Shown here: in pieces, positions 30,613 through 32,041 of the stretch
Layout: each line of letters begins with the position of its first letter
Position numbering within the stretch: the first letter of the stretch is position 1
Assembly: GCA_050288085.1 (NCBI GenBank)
Contig: JBNKDD010000032.1
Span: 1-32,041, forward strand
Reading direction: 5' to 3'
From: JBNKDD01 sp050288085
GTDB lineage: Bacteria > Chloroflexota > Anaerolineae > Aggregatilineales > UBA3940
DNA length: 32,041 nucleotides
Program-made: the position numbers and the translations under genes
Notes under the pieces: generated by a model
Told to the model about the DNA's origin: nothing
The model's database searches: none
The model's input: only the letters and a program-made list of their open reading frames with translations

Positions 30613-31401
30613 ATGAGAATATCCATCTGGCAGCAGTGGAGCAGCAATCATAGTGCGGCGTTTACCATCATGGGGAAATTCAAAACAGTCGAAGACGCGC
30701 AGCAGGCAGGGGATACCATTAAGAATATCCTGACCGAGGTTGCCCGCTGGAAGCAAAATAATCGGGAAGTGAAATGGCGGGCCTATCTCGCCGATCAGAA
30801 CATCCAGCAGCCGACCCCTGCAGATGAAGCGCAGTTTAACAGCGATTACTATGATGATTATGAACCGACTGAGATCGAGCAGCAGCTCGCCAAACAGCAT
30901 AACGTAACCTGGATGCGAACATTACACTATGCCGAGGATCCAGCGCTTGTTCCGCAGGCTGTTGAGGTTGTCGATCGGGTTGTTATTGTTGCCGAAGATC
31001 TTATCGGGCAGGAAACCTGGACAGGCCCCTGGCCGTTCCCGGAACTGCTGAAAAAACTCGGTGGAGAAGTCGCCGTTGACAACGGGCAGACTGACCTGAT
31101 CCAGGTAACGATCCGGTGCAGAGCTCCCAATGAATCGACGGCAGCCCGGCTCTGGCAGCATACAGAACAAACAATGACTGAATACGATTCATTCACATCC
31201 AGGATGATGCACATTGATGATATGTTATTTGAGCCGAGGCACATACCAAAGTGGGTGTATGGGCATGCCAGCCGGGAGGGATTAGAGATCACCTTTACCT
31301 TTGAGGAATTAGCTTATGGCAGGTATTTCATCCGGCTGCTGGACTATTTACGCAAGCACAACTGCACCATCCTTGATTACACGTTCGAACTGGGGGATTA
31401 G
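30613..31401 (+). CDS. Unknown-family protein, tandem paralogue 3 of 3 (262 aa)
   Basis: The ATG at 30613 is 4 bases after copy 2 and aligns with the starts of copies 1 and 2; longer in-frame starts add only basic residues encoded by the end of copy 2. It keeps the full helical segment missing from copy 2, and its 5' 150 bases are nearly identical to those of copy 2, pointing to recent duplication or gene conversion. The middle section has diverged. A GGAGGAGG run just upstream serves as Shine-Dalgarno. It is followed within 30 bases by the insertion element. Confidence 0.8.
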   Translation: MRISIWQQWSSNHSAAFTIMGKFKTVEDAQQAGDTIKNILTEVARWKQNNREVKWRAYLADQNIQQPTPADEAQFNSDYYDDYEPTEIEQQLAKQHNVTWMRTLHYAEDPALVPQAVEVVDRVVIVAEDLIGQETWTGPWPFPELLKKLGGEVAVDNGQTDLIQVTIRCRAPNESTAARLWQHTEQTMTEYDSFTSRMMHIDDMLFEPRHIPKWVYGHASREGLEITFTFEELAYGRYFIRLLDYLRKHNCTILDYTFELGD

Positions 31402-31428
31402 ATTGATGAGAGAGTGTCGCATAACTGT

Positions 31429-32041
31429 TTAACAAGGGGCTAACACGCGAGACCGAGCGTGAAGCAGGTCAGGGCGGTCAAGATGATCAGCCATCAAAGC
31501 AACCAATAGGACAGCCAGGCAGACTTCAAAGGCGTGCCGGTAAGCCAGGTGCAATCCTTGTGTCTGCAAAGCATTGAGCCGAAAATAGCGCTTGAGCACC
31601 GCAAAGAGCCGCTCAATGTAACCGCGTTTGCCTTTGTCGCGCTGAAACTGTCTGACCCATTCACCCGTGACCATGAACTTTTTGCCAGCCTTGCGCGCAT
31701 TGAAGACCACTTTGGGCACAGCGTGCAGGACAGTCGTAATGAAAGCCAGGATAGTCTGGGTAAAGTAAGCCGCATCGGCTCGCACGACCTGCACCGGCAG
31801 GGCAAACAGGCGATGTGTCAGCGACATGAGAGGCACGGCCCAGGGCGCATCATGGCGATTGGCAGGTGAGACCAGAAACATGAGAGGCAGCAAACTATCC
31901 CGGCAGATCAACATATGCACCTTGTATCCAAATCGTTTGGTAAAACTCCAGCCTGCCTGACCATCCCGTTGGGAAAAGGCATCAATGATGGTGGAATCAA
32001 TCACCCAATCTCGCCCGGCGATCACCCCGCGACTGATCAGT
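31429..32041 (-). mobile_element. DDE transposase of an IS4/IS5-type insertion sequence (partial)
   Basis: The C-terminal 200 or so residues are present; the frame is open at the right edge, so the start and the other end of the element are outside. Visible parts are a D-S-T-I-I-D-A-F-S first catalytic Asp region, G-Y-K-V-H, V-R-A-D-A-A-Y as the second Asp region, and R-G-Y-I-E-R-L-F-A-V-L-K-R-Y-F-R-L with the catalytic Glu, typical of the IS4/IS5 superfamily. The element's terminal repeat probably lies at about 31408-31428, between the transposase stop and copy 3 of the paralogues, but it cannot be defined without the other end. Confidence 0.85.

Overview
The window is a 32 kb piece of a bacterial chromosome of roughly even base composition. 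Gene content suggests Chloroflexota, perhaps an Anaerolineae-like lineage: F420 biosynthesis genes cofG and cofH with their own ribD and ribA, a pentapeptide/WD40 lipoprotein, CcmA/CcmB, Cache-GAF histidine kinases, a Ro60 orthologue, and frequent GTG/TTG starts. This is inference from gene content only; there is no rRNA or marker gene here to fix the taxon.

Layout. 1-193: end of a metallophosphoesterase. 241-562 (minus): two tandem Y-RNA-like RNAs whose cores are circularly permuted tRNA modules, behind a sigma70-type promoter. 602-1333: hypothetical gene, then recF. 2770-4707: WD40 lipoprotein, convergent with ccmBA. 6275-9498: an unknown gene and RNase Z, each preceded by a copy of the same two-hairpin element, then a small zinc protein and a ParB-like-fold protein. 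9495-12894 (minus): CPBP protease, an orphan SsuB/TauB-type ATPase, an alpha/beta hydrolase and an aldo/keto reductase. 13168-13941: OmpR-type response regulator. 14705-18909: ribD-cofG-cofH facing ribA, a deazaflavin (FO/F420) supply unit. 19363-23959: two histidine kinases and a response regulator in one operon. 24106-24615: unknown gene.

24640-26385 is the most remarkable part: a protein-free stretch of small structured RNA genes immediately upstream of a Ro60/Rsr gene (TROVE plus vWA, 26385-27983). I find four Y-RNA-like units with matching closing stems and a shared TTACTTCG-type motif. Three contain a tRNA cloverleaf permuted so that the 3' half precedes the 5' half and the acceptor stem is closed by a short loop. 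They are interleaved with normal-looking tRNA-Arg(UCG) and tRNA-Tyr(GUA) and with two tRNA genes (Asn-GUU, Thr-CGU-like) broken in the anticodon arm by palindromic insertions. Bacterial Y RNAs with tRNA-like modules (YrlA) are known Ro60 partners. The number and diversity here, the two different permutation breakpoints, the mixing with real tRNAs and the second cluster 24 kb away look unusual.

28092-31401: a radical SAM protein followed by three tandem paralogues of an unknown family (copy two carries an in-frame deletion). The window ends in a DDE transposase that runs off the right edge.
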